64,000 nt of DNA from NCBI GenBank assembly GCA_963791425.1, contig CAWBSE010000003.1, positions 1,240,001-1,304,000 of the forward strand, read 5' to 3'. This DNA is from DATBLE01 sp963791425 (GTDB lineage: Bacteria > Actinomycetota > Thermoleophilia > Gaiellales > Gaiellaceae). Each line of letters begins with the position of its first letter. Within the stretch, counting starts at the first letter, position 1. The position numbers and the translations under genes are program-made. Positions 33,783 through 41,610 of this stretch are shown piece by piece. The notes beneath the pieces were generated by a model. The model was not told the DNA's origin and made no database searches. It saw only the letters and a program-made list of their open reading frames with translations.

Positions 33783-35735
33783 GTGCTCCTCCGGCGCGCC
33801 ACGATCATCGCGCTCGTCCTCGCCTTCGTCTTCCCGGCGGCGGCGTCCGCCCACGCGCGGCTGGTCGGCTCGAAGCCGGCCGACGGCGCCGTGCTGACGA
33901 ACGCCCCGAACGACGTGAAGCTCCTCTTCGACGACGAGATCCGCCCGGCCGGCGGCGACCGCGCGATCGACGCGCAGGGACGATCGGTGCTCGGCGGCCC
34001 CGCACACCGGCTCCCCGGGAACGACCGCGCGCTCGTCGTCCCGCTCCGGCCCGGCCTGCCGCACGGGGCGTACACCGTGCGCTGGCGCGCCGTCTCGAAC
34101 GACGGCCACGTCGAGACGGGAGTGCTCGCGTTCGCCGTCGGGGCGGGCCAGCCGCGTCCCGTGGCGACGCTCTCCGCGGGCGGCGGCCCGTCGGCCGCAT
34201 CGATCGCCCTCCGCTTCCTCTTTCTCGCGGGCGTGCTCATCGCCGGCGGCGCCGCGCTCACCGGCCGCTTCCTGCTCGAGCCGGCCGGCCGGCGGCTGGA
34301 GACCGCGGTGGTCGCGGGCGGGATGGTGCTGATCGCCGGCGGTGGCTTCGGGCTGCTCGCGATCGAGCCTGCCGCCGACGCCACACGGTTCGGCCGCGTC
34401 GTCGAGACCGCCGCGATCGTCGCGCTCGTCGGGGGAGCGGCGGCGCTCGCCTCGATCGCGATCCCGCCGCTGTCGCTCCTCGTCACGGTGCTCGGCGTCT
34501 TCGAGCTCGCGGCGCCCACCCTGTCCGGCCACGCGCTCGACCCGCGCCACCTGCGGTCGCTGGTCGCGCTCGCCGACTTCGTCCACGTGGCCGCCGCCGC
34601 GGTCTGGATCGGCGGCCTCGTCCTGCTCGTCGCGAGCGGCAGCCGCCGCGCCCGCGAGCGCTTTCCGACCCTTGCCGTCGGCGCGCTGATCGTCCTCGGC
34701 GTGGCGGCGATCCCGCGCGCGATCGCCGCCTTCCCGTCGCTCGCCTCGGTCGTGCACACCTCGTACGGCCAGACGCTCATCGTCAAGACCGCCGTGCTCG
34801 TCGCGGTGCTCGCGCTCGCCTGGCTGAACCGCCGCCGGATCGCCCGCGCCGGCCTCGGCGCCGAGCTCGCGCTCCTCGCCGGCCTGATCGTCACCGTCGC
34901 CGTCCTCACCGACCTGCGCCCGCCCCCGCGTGCCGGTGCTGCCGCGAAACCGGTCGCGGCCCGGCCGCTGCCACCGCCCCCGGGCGCCGTCGTGCTCGGC
35001 GGCCAGGACGACGACATCGCCGTCGGCCTCGCAGCCACGCCGCAGGGGAAGGACGTCGGCGTCCGCGTCACCGCGCTCGGCATCGACGGCAAGGGCGTCG
35101 ACGGCCTCCAGGTTCGCATCGCCGGGGCCGACGCAGACCCCTGCGGCCCCGGGTGCTACGCCCGCACGATCGCGCTCCCGGCGCCGCCCCGGTACGTCGA
35201 CGTCGCGCTCCAGGGCGCCGGCGTGAGGAGCAAGACCGTCCGCTTCACGCTCCCACGCGTCTGGCCGGCGCCCGCGGCGGCGGCGCTCGTCACCCGCGCC
35301 GACCGGATGTTCCGCGCCCTGCGCACGCTCGTCATCCACGAGCACCTCGCGTCGAACTCGAGGAACTTCCTCGACACCGTGTACAAGGTGCAGGCGCCGA
35401 ACCGGCTCGCGTACCGGATCGCCGGCGTCGCCCAGGCCGTCGTCATCGGCGGCACCCGCTGGGACAAGCTCGCCGGCGGCCGCTGGGAGCGCTCGCAGAC
35501 GCAGCCGCTCCGTCAGCCCGAGCCGTTCTGGGGGCCCGACCCGCGCCTGAACGCGCACCTGATCGGGCCGAACCGCCTCTCGTTCTACGACCCGAAGATC
35601 CCGGCGTGGTTCGAGCTGACGCTCGACCCGAAGACCGGCCGCATGGTCGCGCTACACATGACCGCGCAGGCGCACTTCATGCGGCACCGCTACTCCGGGT
35701 TCGACGAGCCGCTCGAGATCGTCCCGCCGAAGTAG
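33783..35735 (+). CDS. CopC-CopD fusion copper-resistance-type membrane protein with extra C-terminal domain
   Basis: A 650-residue protein: signal peptide (to about 22), CopC domain beginning with mature HARLVGSKPADGA, whose N-terminal His is the classic Cu(II) ligand, then a CopD-like membrane region of about eight segments (135-380), a FixH/YtkA-like beta domain (about 400-490), and a C-terminal domain from about 505 resembling LolA/LppX-type lipoprotein folds. GTG 33783 puts the signal peptide at the N-terminus. Probably copper import or handling at the membrane. The C-terminal extension is unusual. Confidence 0.8.
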   Translation: MLLRRATIIALVLAFVFPAAASAHARLVGSKPADGAVLTNAPNDVKLLFDDEIRPAGGDRAIDAQGRSVLGGPAHRLPGNDRALVVPLRPGLPHGAYTVRWRAVSNDGHVETGVLAFAVGAGQPRPVATLSAGGGPSAASIALRFLFLAGVLIAGGAALTGRFLLEPAGRRLETAVVAGGMVLIAGGGFGLLAIEPAADATRFGRVVETAAIVALVGGAAALASIAIPPLSLLVTVLGVFELAAPTLSGHALDPRHLRSLVALADFVHVAAAAVWIGGLVLLVASGSRRARERFPTLAVGALIVLGVAAIPRAIAAFPSLASVVHTSYGQTLIVKTAVLVAVLALAWLNRRRIARAGLGAELALLAGLIVTVAVLTDLRPPPRAGAAAKPVAARPLPPPPGAVVLGGQDDDIAVGLAATPQGKDVGVRVTALGIDGKGVDGLQVRIAGADADPCGPGCYARTIALPAPPRYVDVALQGAGVRSKTVRFTLPRVWPAPAAAALVTRADRMFRALRTLVIHEHLASNSRNFLDTVYKVQAPNRLAYRIAGVAQAVVIGGTRWDKLAGGRWERSQTQPLRQPEPFWGPDPRLNAHLIGPNRLSFYDPKIPAWFELTLDPKTGRMVALHMTAQAHFMRHRYSGFDEPLEIVPPK

Positions 35736-35798
35736 ACGCAACACAGCCTTAACAGAGGCGCTACCCACTCTCAACACGGCCAGGGTTATCAATGAGGC

Positions 35799-36908
35799 GT
35801 GGCAGGGCGTACGCGCATCCTCGCGGCCGTCGGCGCGCTGTTCGTCGCCGCTGTTCTGGGCGCCGGGCTGGCGCTGGGCGGCGCCGCCGCGTTCGGCGGC
35901 ATCGGGCGGAAGACGACCACTGTCCGCCAGATCGAGGCGGCGGTCTCCCCGGTGTCGGCGTCGTTCACCGCGGCAAAGTCGCTCTCGATCAACGACATCT
36001 ACCGGCGCGCCGCCCCCGGCGTCGTCCAGGTTCAGCAGCAGAAGCAGTCGCTCGGCTCCGGCTTCGTCGTCGACAAGGCGGGCCACATCGTCACGAACTT
36101 CCACCTCATCGACGGCGCGAAGCAGGTCCGCGTCAGCTTCTCCAACGGCGCCAGCATGAAGGCAACGATCGTCGGCACCGACCCGTCCAGCGACCTGGCC
36201 GTCCTGAAGATCGACGCCAGCTCGCGCGCACTGACGCCGCTCCCCCTCGGCGACTCGGATGCGATACGGGTCGGTGACCCGGTCGTCGCGATCGGCAACC
36301 CGTTCGGCCTCGACCGCACCGTCACGGCCGGGATCGTCAGCGCGATCCAGCGCGCGATCACCGCGCCGAACGGCTACACGATCGACCACGTCGTCCAGAC
36401 CGACGCCGCGATCAACCACGGCAACTCCGGCGGCCCGCTGCTGAACGGCCGCGGCGAGGTGGTCGGCGTCAACTCGCAGATCGAGACAGGCTTCGCCGTC
36501 CCGTCGAACACGGTGAAGACCGTGATCGCGCAGTTGATCCGCCAGGGCAAGATCGACCGCGCGTTCCTCGGGATCAGCGCCGTGCCGATCACCCGTGATC
36601 TCGCCCGGGTCTTCCGCCTGCCGGTCGCCCGCGGCCTGCTCGTGCAGAGCGTGCAGCCCGGCAGCGGCGCCTCGAGGACCGGCCTGAAGGCCGGAACGAC
36701 CCAGGTCGTGCTCGCGGGCGAGAGCTACAACCTCGGCGGGGACATCCTCGTCCAGGCCGGGGGCAGTTCCGTCGCGAGCCTGAGCACGCTCCGCGACGTC
36801 GTCGCCGCGAAGAAGCCCGGCGACACCGTTCGGCTCGTCGTCTTCCGGCAGGGGAAGAAGACGAACCTCGACGTGAAGCTCGGGAGGCAGCCCGGAGTCC
36901 AGGGCTAG
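35799..36908 (+). CDS. HtrA/DegP-type serine protease with PDZ domain
   Basis: A 369-residue membrane-anchored protease for envelope protein quality control. An N-terminal hydrophobic segment (residues 8-35) is followed by a trypsin-like domain with triad His102 (TNFHLIDGA), Asp132 (SSDLAVLKID) and Ser210 (HGNSGGPLL), and one PDZ domain (about 270-360). The start GTG 35799 lies 63 bases after the CopCD stop. Tandem terminators follow it. Confidence 0.9.
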   Translation: MAGRTRILAAVGALFVAAVLGAGLALGGAAAFGGIGRKTTTVRQIEAAVSPVSASFTAAKSLSINDIYRRAAPGVVQVQQQKQSLGSGFVVDKAGHIVTNFHLIDGAKQVRVSFSNGASMKATIVGTDPSSDLAVLKIDASSRALTPLPLGDSDAIRVGDPVVAIGNPFGLDRTVTAGIVSAIQRAITAPNGYTIDHVVQTDAAINHGNSGGPLLNGRGEVVGVNSQIETGFAVPSNTVKTVIAQLIRQGKIDRAFLGISAVPITRDLARVFRLPVARGLLVQSVQPGSGASRTGLKAGTTQVVLAGESYNLGGDILVQAGGSSVASLSTLRDVVAAKKPGDTVRLVVFRQGKKTNLDVKLGRQPGVQG

Positions 36909-36947
36909 GCCACCCCACGAGACCGCCGCGCGAGCGGCGGACCGAAG

Positions 36948-36977
36948 AAGGCCCCCGAACGCCTGCCCGGGGGCCTT
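36948..36977 (+). terminator. hairpin terminator, first of tandem pair
   Basis: AAGGCCCCCG pairs with CGGGGGCCTT across a 10-base loop, 39 bases after the protease stop. No T-run follows. The second, almost identical hairpin starts ten bases further on. Confidence 0.7.
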
Positions 36978-36984
36978 CCCAAGA

Positions 36985-37025
36985 CGAAGGCCCCCGATCG
37001 CCTGCCCGGGGGCCTTCGCCTTTTT
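36985..37025 (+). terminator. intrinsic terminator, second of tandem pair
   Basis: CGAAGGCCCCCG pairs with CGGGGGCCTTCG (12 bp), and TTTTT follows after three bases at 37021-37025. It is a duplicate of the hairpin at 36948-36977 and ends the protease transcript before the next gene at 37048. Confidence 0.88.
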
Positions 37026-37047
37026 GGTCGTCATCTACCCTGGTCGC

Positions 37048-37413
37048 GTGTCGATGGAGGAACAGCCCGGCCGCGGCGAGTTGCTGCTCGAAGATCTCGA
37101 GCTCGAGGAGCACGAGGAGCTCTGGACCGACGACGACGATTCCGACCACACCGGCTGGTTCTGCGTCTCCACCAACCCGTTCCCGTGTCCCGCTCCCGGC
37201 TGCACGTTCGTCGCCGAGTTCATGACCGCCGCGCACCTGATCCTCGTCTGGCAGGAGCGCGACGACCCGAACCTCCTCCGCCACGCCGAGCGCGCCATGC
37301 AGGTCGGCCGCAACCCGCACGTCGTCTCGTACGAGCGGTCGTTCGGGCCGAGCGCGTCGTACTACGCGTGGGAGGCCGCCGGCCGGCCCGTCCACGGCGT
37401 CAAGGGGAAGTGA
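37048..37413 (+). CDS. hypothetical acidic protein with zinc-finger-like motif
   Basis: A 121-residue protein, very acidic in the first 45 residues (LLLEDLELEEHEELWTDDDD). It then has a short C-X4-C...H pattern (CPAPGCTFVAEFMTAAH) resembling half of a C2H2 finger. I do not recognise the family. GTG 37048 and ATG 37054 are both possible starts. The stop overlaps the next gene's GTG, so the two are coupled. Confidence 0.6.
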   Translation: MSMEEQPGRGELLLEDLELEEHEELWTDDDDSDHTGWFCVSTNPFPCPAPGCTFVAEFMTAAHLILVWQERDDPNLLRHAERAMQVGRNPHVVSYERSFGPSASYYAWEAAGRPVHGVKGK

Positions 37414-38375
37414 GAACCGAAGCCGAGCCGACGGTCGGAGTCGAGGAGGAGCTGTTCTTCGTCGACGCGGAGACGCTCGAGGTCGCGCCGGGATTCTCGC
37501 GCGTGGTCGGCGAGGGCGACGAGCGCGTCAAGGCCGAGCTGTTCGAGAGCCTCGTCGAGCTGGCGACACCCGCGCTGCCCGACGCGTCCGCCGTCCTCGA
37601 GGAGCTGAGGCGGATGCGCGCCGCGATCGCCGAGCGCGCCGCCGCGCACGGGTTGCGCATCTACGCCGCGGGGGCGCATCCGCTCGCCCGCGGCGCCGAC
37701 CAGGTGATCGTCCCCCGGCCGCGCTACCGGAAGCTGGCGAAGTCGTTCGGCGACGCGGTCTGGCAGCAGCTCGTCTGCGGCCTGCACGTCCACGTCTCGG
37801 TGCCCGACGAGGACACCGCGCTCCGCGCCTTCGAGTGGGTCGTGCCGTGGCTGCCGACGCTGCTCGCCCTCTCGGCGAACTCGCCGTTCGCGGAAGGCGC
37901 CGACACCGGCTTCCGCTCCGAGCGTGCGCAGCGGCTCCTGCTCCTGCCGACCGGCGGGACACCTCCCGTCCTCCGCAGCTGGGACGACTGGCGCGCCGCA
38001 CCCGACCGCCACTTCGACGCGTGGCCGCGGCCCGAGTACGGGACGCTCGAGGTGCGCGTGATGGACATGCAGACCGACGTGCGCCGAACGGCCGGCTTTG
38101 CCGCAATCGTGCGCGCGCTCCTCTTAACAGTGCCTGGCACTGTCAAGACGCCCTACGACCGCGAGCTCTACGCGATTCGTCGCGACGCCGCCTCCCGGAT
38201 TCCCCCGGATCCGGAGGAGGTCGAGGCACTCGCCTCGGTCGTCGACGTGGCCCTCCACGGCGAGGAGCGCGAGCTCGCCCACCTCGTCCTCGAAGGCCGG
38301 CCCGAGGCCGAGCGCCAGCTCGAGCTCGGGATCGCGGCAACGCTGGAGGACGTGGCCGCGCGGACGGTACGCTAG
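37410..38375 (+). CDS. YbdK-like carboxylate-amine ligase / glutamate-cysteine ligase (GCS2 family)
   Basis: A 321-residue ATP-dependent ligase of the GCS2 family, shorter than the usual 360-400. Family motifs: TVGVEEELFFVD at the N-terminus, CGLHVHVSVPD near residue 128 and the C-terminal EVRVMDMQTD near residue 215. Substrates of YbdK-like proteins are mostly undefined; some make gamma-glutamylcysteine. A 25-bp palindromic repeat lies within the frame at 38123-38147, encoding about nine residues (LLTVPGTVK), which looks like an insertion tolerated by the protein. Confidence 0.8.
   Translation: MRTEAEPTVGVEEELFFVDAETLEVAPGFSRVVGEGDERVKAELFESLVELATPALPDASAVLEELRRMRAAIAERAAAHGLRIYAAGAHPLARGADQVIVPRPRYRKLAKSFGDAVWQQLVCGLHVHVSVPDEDTALRAFEWVVPWLPTLLALSANSPFAEGADTGFRSERAQRLLLLPTGGTPPVLRSWDDWRAAPDRHFDAWPRPEYGTLEVRVMDMQTDVRRTAGFAAIVRALLLTVPGTVKTPYDRELYAIRRDAASRIPPDPEEVEALASVVDVALHGEERELAHLVLEGRPEAERQLELGIAATLEDVAARTVR
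38123..38147. repeat. 25-bp palindrome, copy 2 (inside the YbdK-like gene)
   Basis: Identical to 13359-13383 except T to C at one position near the 3' end (TGTCAAG for TGTTAAG). The shared block CTCTTAACAG...AAGACGC spans about 30 bases. It keeps the reading frame of the host gene open. Confidence 0.85.
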
Positions 38376-38382
38376 GCGCGCT

Positions 38383-38601
38383 GTGGCGATCCAGACCGAG
38401 ACGATCCAGGTGAGCGGCGTCCGCTGCGAGCGGTGCGTCATGCGCCTCGGCAAGGTGCTCGAGGGAGTCGACGGGCTCGAGGCGGCGAATGCGAACCTGA
38501 TGGGCGTGGTCACCGTGTCGTGGGACGACGAGCGCACCGACCGCGAGGCGATCCTCGCAGGAATGGCGCGCGGCGGCTTTCACGAGCTCGCCGCGGTCTA
38601 G
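38383..38601 (+). CDS. heavy-metal-associated (HMA) domain protein
   Basis: A 72-residue single HMA fold with the metal-binding CXXC motif as CERC (residues 16-19) in the context VSGVRCERCVMRLGK. It probably binds Cu(I) or a similar soft metal as a chaperone, or is an HMA-like protein of other use. It ends 80 bases before the sigma-factor gene. GTG start at 38383, 8 bases after the ligase stop. Confidence 0.78.
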   Translation: MAIQTETIQVSGVRCERCVMRLGKVLEGVDGLEAANANLMGVVTVSWDDERTDREAILAGMARGGFHELAAV

Positions 38602-38621
38602 ATTCGACACGATCAGAAACG

Positions 38622-38647
38622 GGAATACCCCTGCTCCCGGGGTCGTT
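38622..38647 (+). promoter_or_regulatory. SigR-type ECF promoter (GGAAT-N18-GTT)
   Basis: GGAAT at 38622-38626 and GTT at 38645-38647 are separated by exactly 18 bases, the consensus of thiol-stress SigR/SigH promoters in actinobacteria. It lies 35 bases before the GTG of an ECF sigma factor of that type, so it predicts autoregulation. Confidence 0.65.
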
Positions 38648-38681
38648 GCTGCCTTCTGAAACACGTTGCTAGGGTGGGCGA

Positions 38682-39266
38682 GTGAGCGAGATCACCCCCA
38701 CCGAGCCCCAGCGACTGGCAACCGAGGCACGCGACCGCGTGCGGTTCGAGGAGGAAGCGCTTGAGCTCTCCGATCAGGTGTACCGCGTGGCGAGGCGACT
38801 CGTCAGCAGCCGCGAGGAAGCAGAAGACCTGATGCAGGAGACCTACGCGCGCGCATTCCGCAGCTGGCGCTCCTACACCCCGGGGACGAACCTTCGCGCG
38901 TGGCTGCTGCGCATCCTCACGAACCTGAACATCGACCGGGGCCGCCGCAAGCAGCGCGCGCCCGAAATGCAGCCGCTCGAGGAAGGCGACTACTTCCTCT
39001 ACAACAAGCTCGAGGAGTCGTCGCGCGAGCCACGCTCCGACCAGGACGCGGTCGTCGACCGGCTCTCGCAGGACGACGTCGTCACCGCGCTCGCCGAGGT
39101 GCCGCACGACTTCCGCGACGTCGTCGTCCTCGTCGACATCGGCGACTTCACCTACCAGGACGCGGCACAGATCCTCGACATCCCGATCGGCACCGTGATG
39201 TCCCGGCTGCACCGCGGCAGGCGTATCCTTAAGACGGCACTCGCCGGCCAGGCGTCCGGAGGCTGA
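38682..39266 (+). CDS. ECF RNA polymerase sigma factor, SigR/RpoE-like (ECF12 type)
   Basis: A 194-residue sigma-70 family protein with region 2 (residues about 24-95: LVSSREEAEDLMQETYARAF, then NLRAWLLRILTNLNID) and region 4 (about 125-185: FTYQDAAQILDIPIGTVMSRL HTH). Followed at two bases by a zinc anti-sigma gene, the SigR-RsrA arrangement used to sense disulphide stress. The own SigR-type promoter upstream supports a positive loop. Confidence 0.9.
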   Translation: MSEITPTEPQRLATEARDRVRFEEEALELSDQVYRVARRLVSSREEAEDLMQETYARAFRSWRSYTPGTNLRAWLLRILTNLNIDRGRRKQRAPEMQPLEEGDYFLYNKLEESSREPRSDQDAVVDRLSQDDVVTALAEVPHDFRDVVVLVDIGDFTYQDAAQILDIPIGTVMSRLHRGRRILKTALAGQASGG

Positions 39267-39267
39267 G

Positions 39268-39501
39268 ATGGAATACGACGATCTCTGCGACAAGTGCGAA
39301 GAATGGATGCAGCCGTTCCTCGACCGCGAGCTCGACGACACAGAGCGCGCGAAGGCCGAGGTGCACCTCGACAAGTGCGGGTACTGCCGCAAGCGCTACC
39401 GCTTCGAGGAGAGCCTCCGGATCTTCGTCCGCGAGGTCTGCACCGAGCAAATGGATCCCGAGCTGAAGAAGCGGCTCGCGGCGCTGCGCACCCCGCTGTA
39501 G
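39268..39501 (+). CDS. zinc-dependent anti-sigma factor (RsrA-like)
   Basis: A 77-residue ZAS-family protein with the H-X3-C-X2-C motif HLDKCGYC (residues about 33-40) and an N-terminal CDKC pair. In RsrA these ligands bind zinc; oxidation to a disulphide releases the sigma factor. It is shorter than RsrA (about 105 residues). The ATG at 39268 is two bases after the sigma stop, so both are co-translated. Confidence 0.85.
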   Translation: MEYDDLCDKCEEWMQPFLDRELDDTERAKAEVHLDKCGYCRKRYRFEESLRIFVREVCTEQMDPELKKRLAALRTPL

Positions 39502-39578
39502 GTCAGCGGAAGCGTTCGGGAAGATCGTCCTGCCGGTCGACGTCGCCCAGAACGGGCCGGGATCGGCGAAACGTTCAG

Positions 39579-39607
39579 CCCGACACCTCGGAATGCGAGG
39601 TGTCGGG
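39579..39607. terminator. strong hairpin, probable terminator after the sigma/anti-sigma operon
   Basis: A perfect 12-bp stem CCCGACACCTCG/CGAGGTGTCGGG with a 5-base loop, 77 bases after the anti-sigma stop. There is no T-run (CCTTCCG follows), so termination strength is uncertain. Confidence 0.6.
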
Positions 39608-39696
39608 CCTTCCGCGAGGAGCACGCCGGGAGTACGGACTGGCCGCCGAACGATGCATCTCTCTTGCCGTACGCTGCAGCTTGGAAAGGGTTCATT

Positions 39697-39730
39697 TGCA
39701 GGCAGGTTCCGTTTCTTGCATCTGCCTGCA
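39697..39730 (+). ncRNA. conserved hairpin element, copy A
   Basis: An 11-bp stem (39697-39707 with 39720-39730, one G-T pair) closes a 12-base loop TCCGTTTCTTGC. Copy B at 63788-63821 has the same stem length and loop pattern (TCCGYTTCTYGC), with two stem pairs changed in a compensatory way (A-T to G-C; G-T to T-A). Similarity continues some 20 bases downstream. This pattern implies selection on structure, but transcription is not shown. Confidence 0.55.
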
Positions 39731-39747
39731 GGCTGTCAGGCGCGACG

Positions 39748-39787
39748 TTTAATCCCAAGGTCGCAGGTTCGGTGCCTGCCCGACCGC
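39748..39787 (+). other. tRNA-Lys-like 3' half (possible attachment-site remnant)
   Basis: The sequence reads like the 3' half of a bacterial tRNA-Lys: end of the anticodon loop TTTAATCCC, variable loop AAGGTC, T-arm GCAGG-TTCGGTG-CCTGC (loop deviates from TTCRANT) and CCGACCG as acceptor strand. No matching 5' half (CGGTCGG) is present about 70 bases upstream, so it cannot be a functional tRNA. Duplicated tRNA 3' ends usually mark integration of a mobile element. Confidence 0.5.
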
Positions 39788-39816
39788 AAACCGAGCCGGC
39801 AGCTCCCCCGCTCCGG

Positions 39817-40467
39817 TCACACGCGGTTCCGTCCATTTCGGGGTGAAGTCGTCCACTTGGCGTGATGCTTCTGGGCCCAGTCTTCACGGACGGTCCCTAG
39901 GGTCATGCCGCGAAGCGCGTGTCGGGTGGTCGGGTGGATGAGCGACAGGTAGAGGTGGCCGACGACGATCACGATCGAGAGGTACATCAGGGTGTCGTGG
40001 AGGTAGACGGTGCCGCCGAGCCGGAAGCGCGTGTCACGCTCGCCGTACCAGAGCAGCAGGCCCGAGACGAAGAACAGGGTCGCAAATGCCGCGGTGAGGA
40101 TGGCGTTGACCTTCTGGCCGGCGTTGAAGCGGCCCTGCGGGCGGTGGGTGTCGCCGGCGAGGAAGCGGCGGTCGTCGCGGTCGAAGAGGTCGATCTCGCG
40201 GGCGGTTTGCGCGACTGCGCGCCGGTTGCCGAGCAGGGAGATCAGGAGGATCGCTCCGGCCCAGGAGATCCCGGTCCAGAAGTGGACGTCCTTGATCAAC
40301 GGGCGCCTGGCGATCGCCGTAGAGAGCGAGGGGAGGTAGAGGACGAGTCCGGAGCCGAGCAGGACGAAGAACGCGCTCGCGTGCACCCAGTGGAGGAGCC
40401 GCTCGGTCAGCGTGAACCGTGTGACGTAGCGCGGGCGGGGCTCTGCGGCGTGGGTTGCGCTAGCCAT
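39817..40467 (-). CDS. cytochrome b561 / formate dehydrogenase gamma-like membrane subunit
   Basis: A 216-residue membrane protein with about four hydrophobic segments. Histidines that could bind haem b are in LLHWVHASAFF (near residue 27), DVHFWTG (near residue 61), YLHDTLMYL (near residue 155) and VGHLYLSLIHP (near residue 170). The architecture matches the b-type cytochrome subunit of formate dehydrogenase-N and YedZ-like partners. The ATG at 40467 overlaps the end of the molybdopterin oxidoreductase gene, so the pair forms a membrane-bound redox module. Confidence 0.82.
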   Translation of the reverse strand: MASATHAAEPRPRYVTRFTLTERLLHWVHASAFFVLLGSGLVLYLPSLSTAIARRPLIKDVHFWTGISWAGAILLISLLGNRRAVAQTAREIDLFDRDDRRFLAGDTHRPQGRFNAGQKVNAILTAAFATLFFVSGLLLWYGERDTRFRLGGTVYLHDTLMYLSIVIVVGHLYLSLIHPTTRHALRGMTLGTVREDWAQKHHAKWTTSPRNGRNRV

Positions 40468-41185
40468 AGCCGTTCGACCTTCCAACCCAGGCGTTGACGT
40501 CGTAGCCGCGTTGTTCCCAGTAGCCGGACCCGGGTCTCGCGACGAGCTCGATCCGGTCGACCCATTTGACGTTCTTGTATCCGTACATGTCGGGGATCAC
40601 GACCCGCGCGGGGGCGCCGTGCTGGCGGGGGAGCGGCTTCCCGTCGAGTTCGTAGGCGAGCATCACGTCGCGAAGCCCGACCTGGCGCATCTGCAGGTAG
40701 TCGTCGTAGGGGCTCTCGGCCGAGACGAAGCGCAGCGCGTGGGCTTCCGGCAGCGGTTTCGCCGCCGCGAGCAGGTCGTGGAAGCGGACACCGCCCCAGT
40801 GAACCTTGTTCACGATCCATCCGGTCACGCAGTGGAAGGTCGAGATCTGCTCGGCCTTCGGGAGGGCGAGCAGCTCCTGGTAGGAGAGTTCCATGGGCCG
40901 CTCGACGAGGCCGTCGATGCGGAGCCGCCAGGAGGCCGGGTCGAATCTCGGCATCGAGCTTGCGACGGTGTAGATCCGCCAGCCGCTCGACGGGATGATC
41001 CGGGTGAGGCCGGTCGCGTCCGAGATCGGATTGGTCAGACGGCTCGTCACGTGGGAGATCGTCTTGCCGTAGAAGAGCGTCGCGACGCCGGCACCGACGA
41101 CGCCGACGAACCCGGCGCGGCCGAGCCGCCGCGCGCCCAGGTTCTCGCGCGGCGACTCGGGAAGCTGATCGTGATCGGGCACCAC
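40460..41185 (-). CDS. molybdopterin-dependent oxidoreductase of sulfite oxidase/YedY (MsrP) family
   Basis: A 241-residue protein with an N-terminal hydrophobic segment (RAGFVGVVGAGVATLFYG, residues 23-40) and one oxidoreductase molybdopterin domain. The Mo-ligating cysteine is in FHCVTGW near residue 117. The C-terminal dimerisation domain of true sulfite oxidases is absent. Relatives reduce sulfoxides (MsrP) or oxidise sulfite. Its overlapping neighbour is a cytochrome b561, a logical electron partner. No twin-arginine motif is obvious. Confidence 0.82.
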   Translation of the reverse strand: MVPDHDQLPESPRENLGARRLGRAGFVGVVGAGVATLFYGKTISHVTSRLTNPISDATGLTRIIPSSGWRIYTVASSMPRFDPASWRLRIDGLVERPMELSYQELLALPKAEQISTFHCVTGWIVNKVHWGGVRFHDLLAAAKPLPEAHALRFVSAESPYDDYLQMRQVGLRDVMLAYELDGKPLPRQHGAPARVVIPDMYGYKNVKWVDRIELVARPGSGYWEQRGYDVNAWVGRSNGYG

Positions 41186-41190
41186 GCTCC

Positions 41191-41610
41191 CTACATGTGG
41201 GCCATGCCGGCGAAGAGCATGCCGCGCAGATCGCCGGGGTGGGCCTTCGTGTCGACCCAGACCGAGTACTTGGCCGGCGCCGACTCCAGGTGCTGGAGGG
41301 TCATCTCGGACGCGGTTGTACAGCCCTTCTTCGTATAGGTGGTGCCGAGTCGGACGACAACGGGGTTGCCGGTCCCGACGGTGTGGATCGCTGCACCGGT
41401 GATTCCCTTCGTCGGGACGTCGAACGTCCAGCAGACCTTCTTGCCCTTCGCGTTCACGGTCAGGTTGACGATCCCGTGCTCGCCCATCCCGGCCAGACGG
41501 GCCGCGAGCACCGGGTGCATGCCGGCGGCAAGCGCGGTTGGAGCGGCTACGGCGATGCCGGCGGCCGCGAGGAGCGAGGTGGACAGTGCAATGCGACGCA
41601 ACAGATTCAC
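41191..41610 (-). CDS. CHRD-domain secreted protein
   Basis: A 139-residue exported protein: signal peptide (LLRRIALSTSLLAAAGIAVAAPTALAA, about 27 residues) followed by a CHRD-like domain with GIVNLTVNAKGKKVCWTFDV and the ending GDLRGMLFAGMAHM. The domain is named for chordin; its bacterial role is unknown. GTG 41610 is chosen because AAGGAGG lies just upstream. It ends 5 bases before the molybdopterin oxidoreductase gene. Confidence 0.75.
   Translation of the reverse strand: MNLLRRIALSTSLLAAAGIAVAAPTALAAGMHPVLAARLAGMGEHGIVNLTVNAKGKKVCWTFDVPTKGITGAAIHTVGTGNPVVVRLGTTYTKKGCTTASEMTLQHLESAPAKYSVWVDTKAHPGDLRGMLFAGMAHM

Larger units (their letters stand above)
39502..39816. other. 315-bp intergenic region without a gene
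   Basis: Contains, in order, a 12-bp hairpin (39579-39607), the conserved hairpin copy A and the tRNA-Lys-like 3' half. I see no coding sequence in either strand that resembles a protein. Confidence 0.6.

Noticed and set aside
36921..36940. CCGCCGC/GCGGCGG hairpin as a third terminator after the protease gene
   Set aside because: Short, without T-run, and placed before two much better hairpins; GC-rich inverted repeats of this size are frequent by chance here.
39690..39790. Complete tRNA-Lys gene
   Set aside because: Only the 3' half is recognisable; no complementary 5' acceptor strand or D-arm lies at the right distance, and the T-loop deviates.
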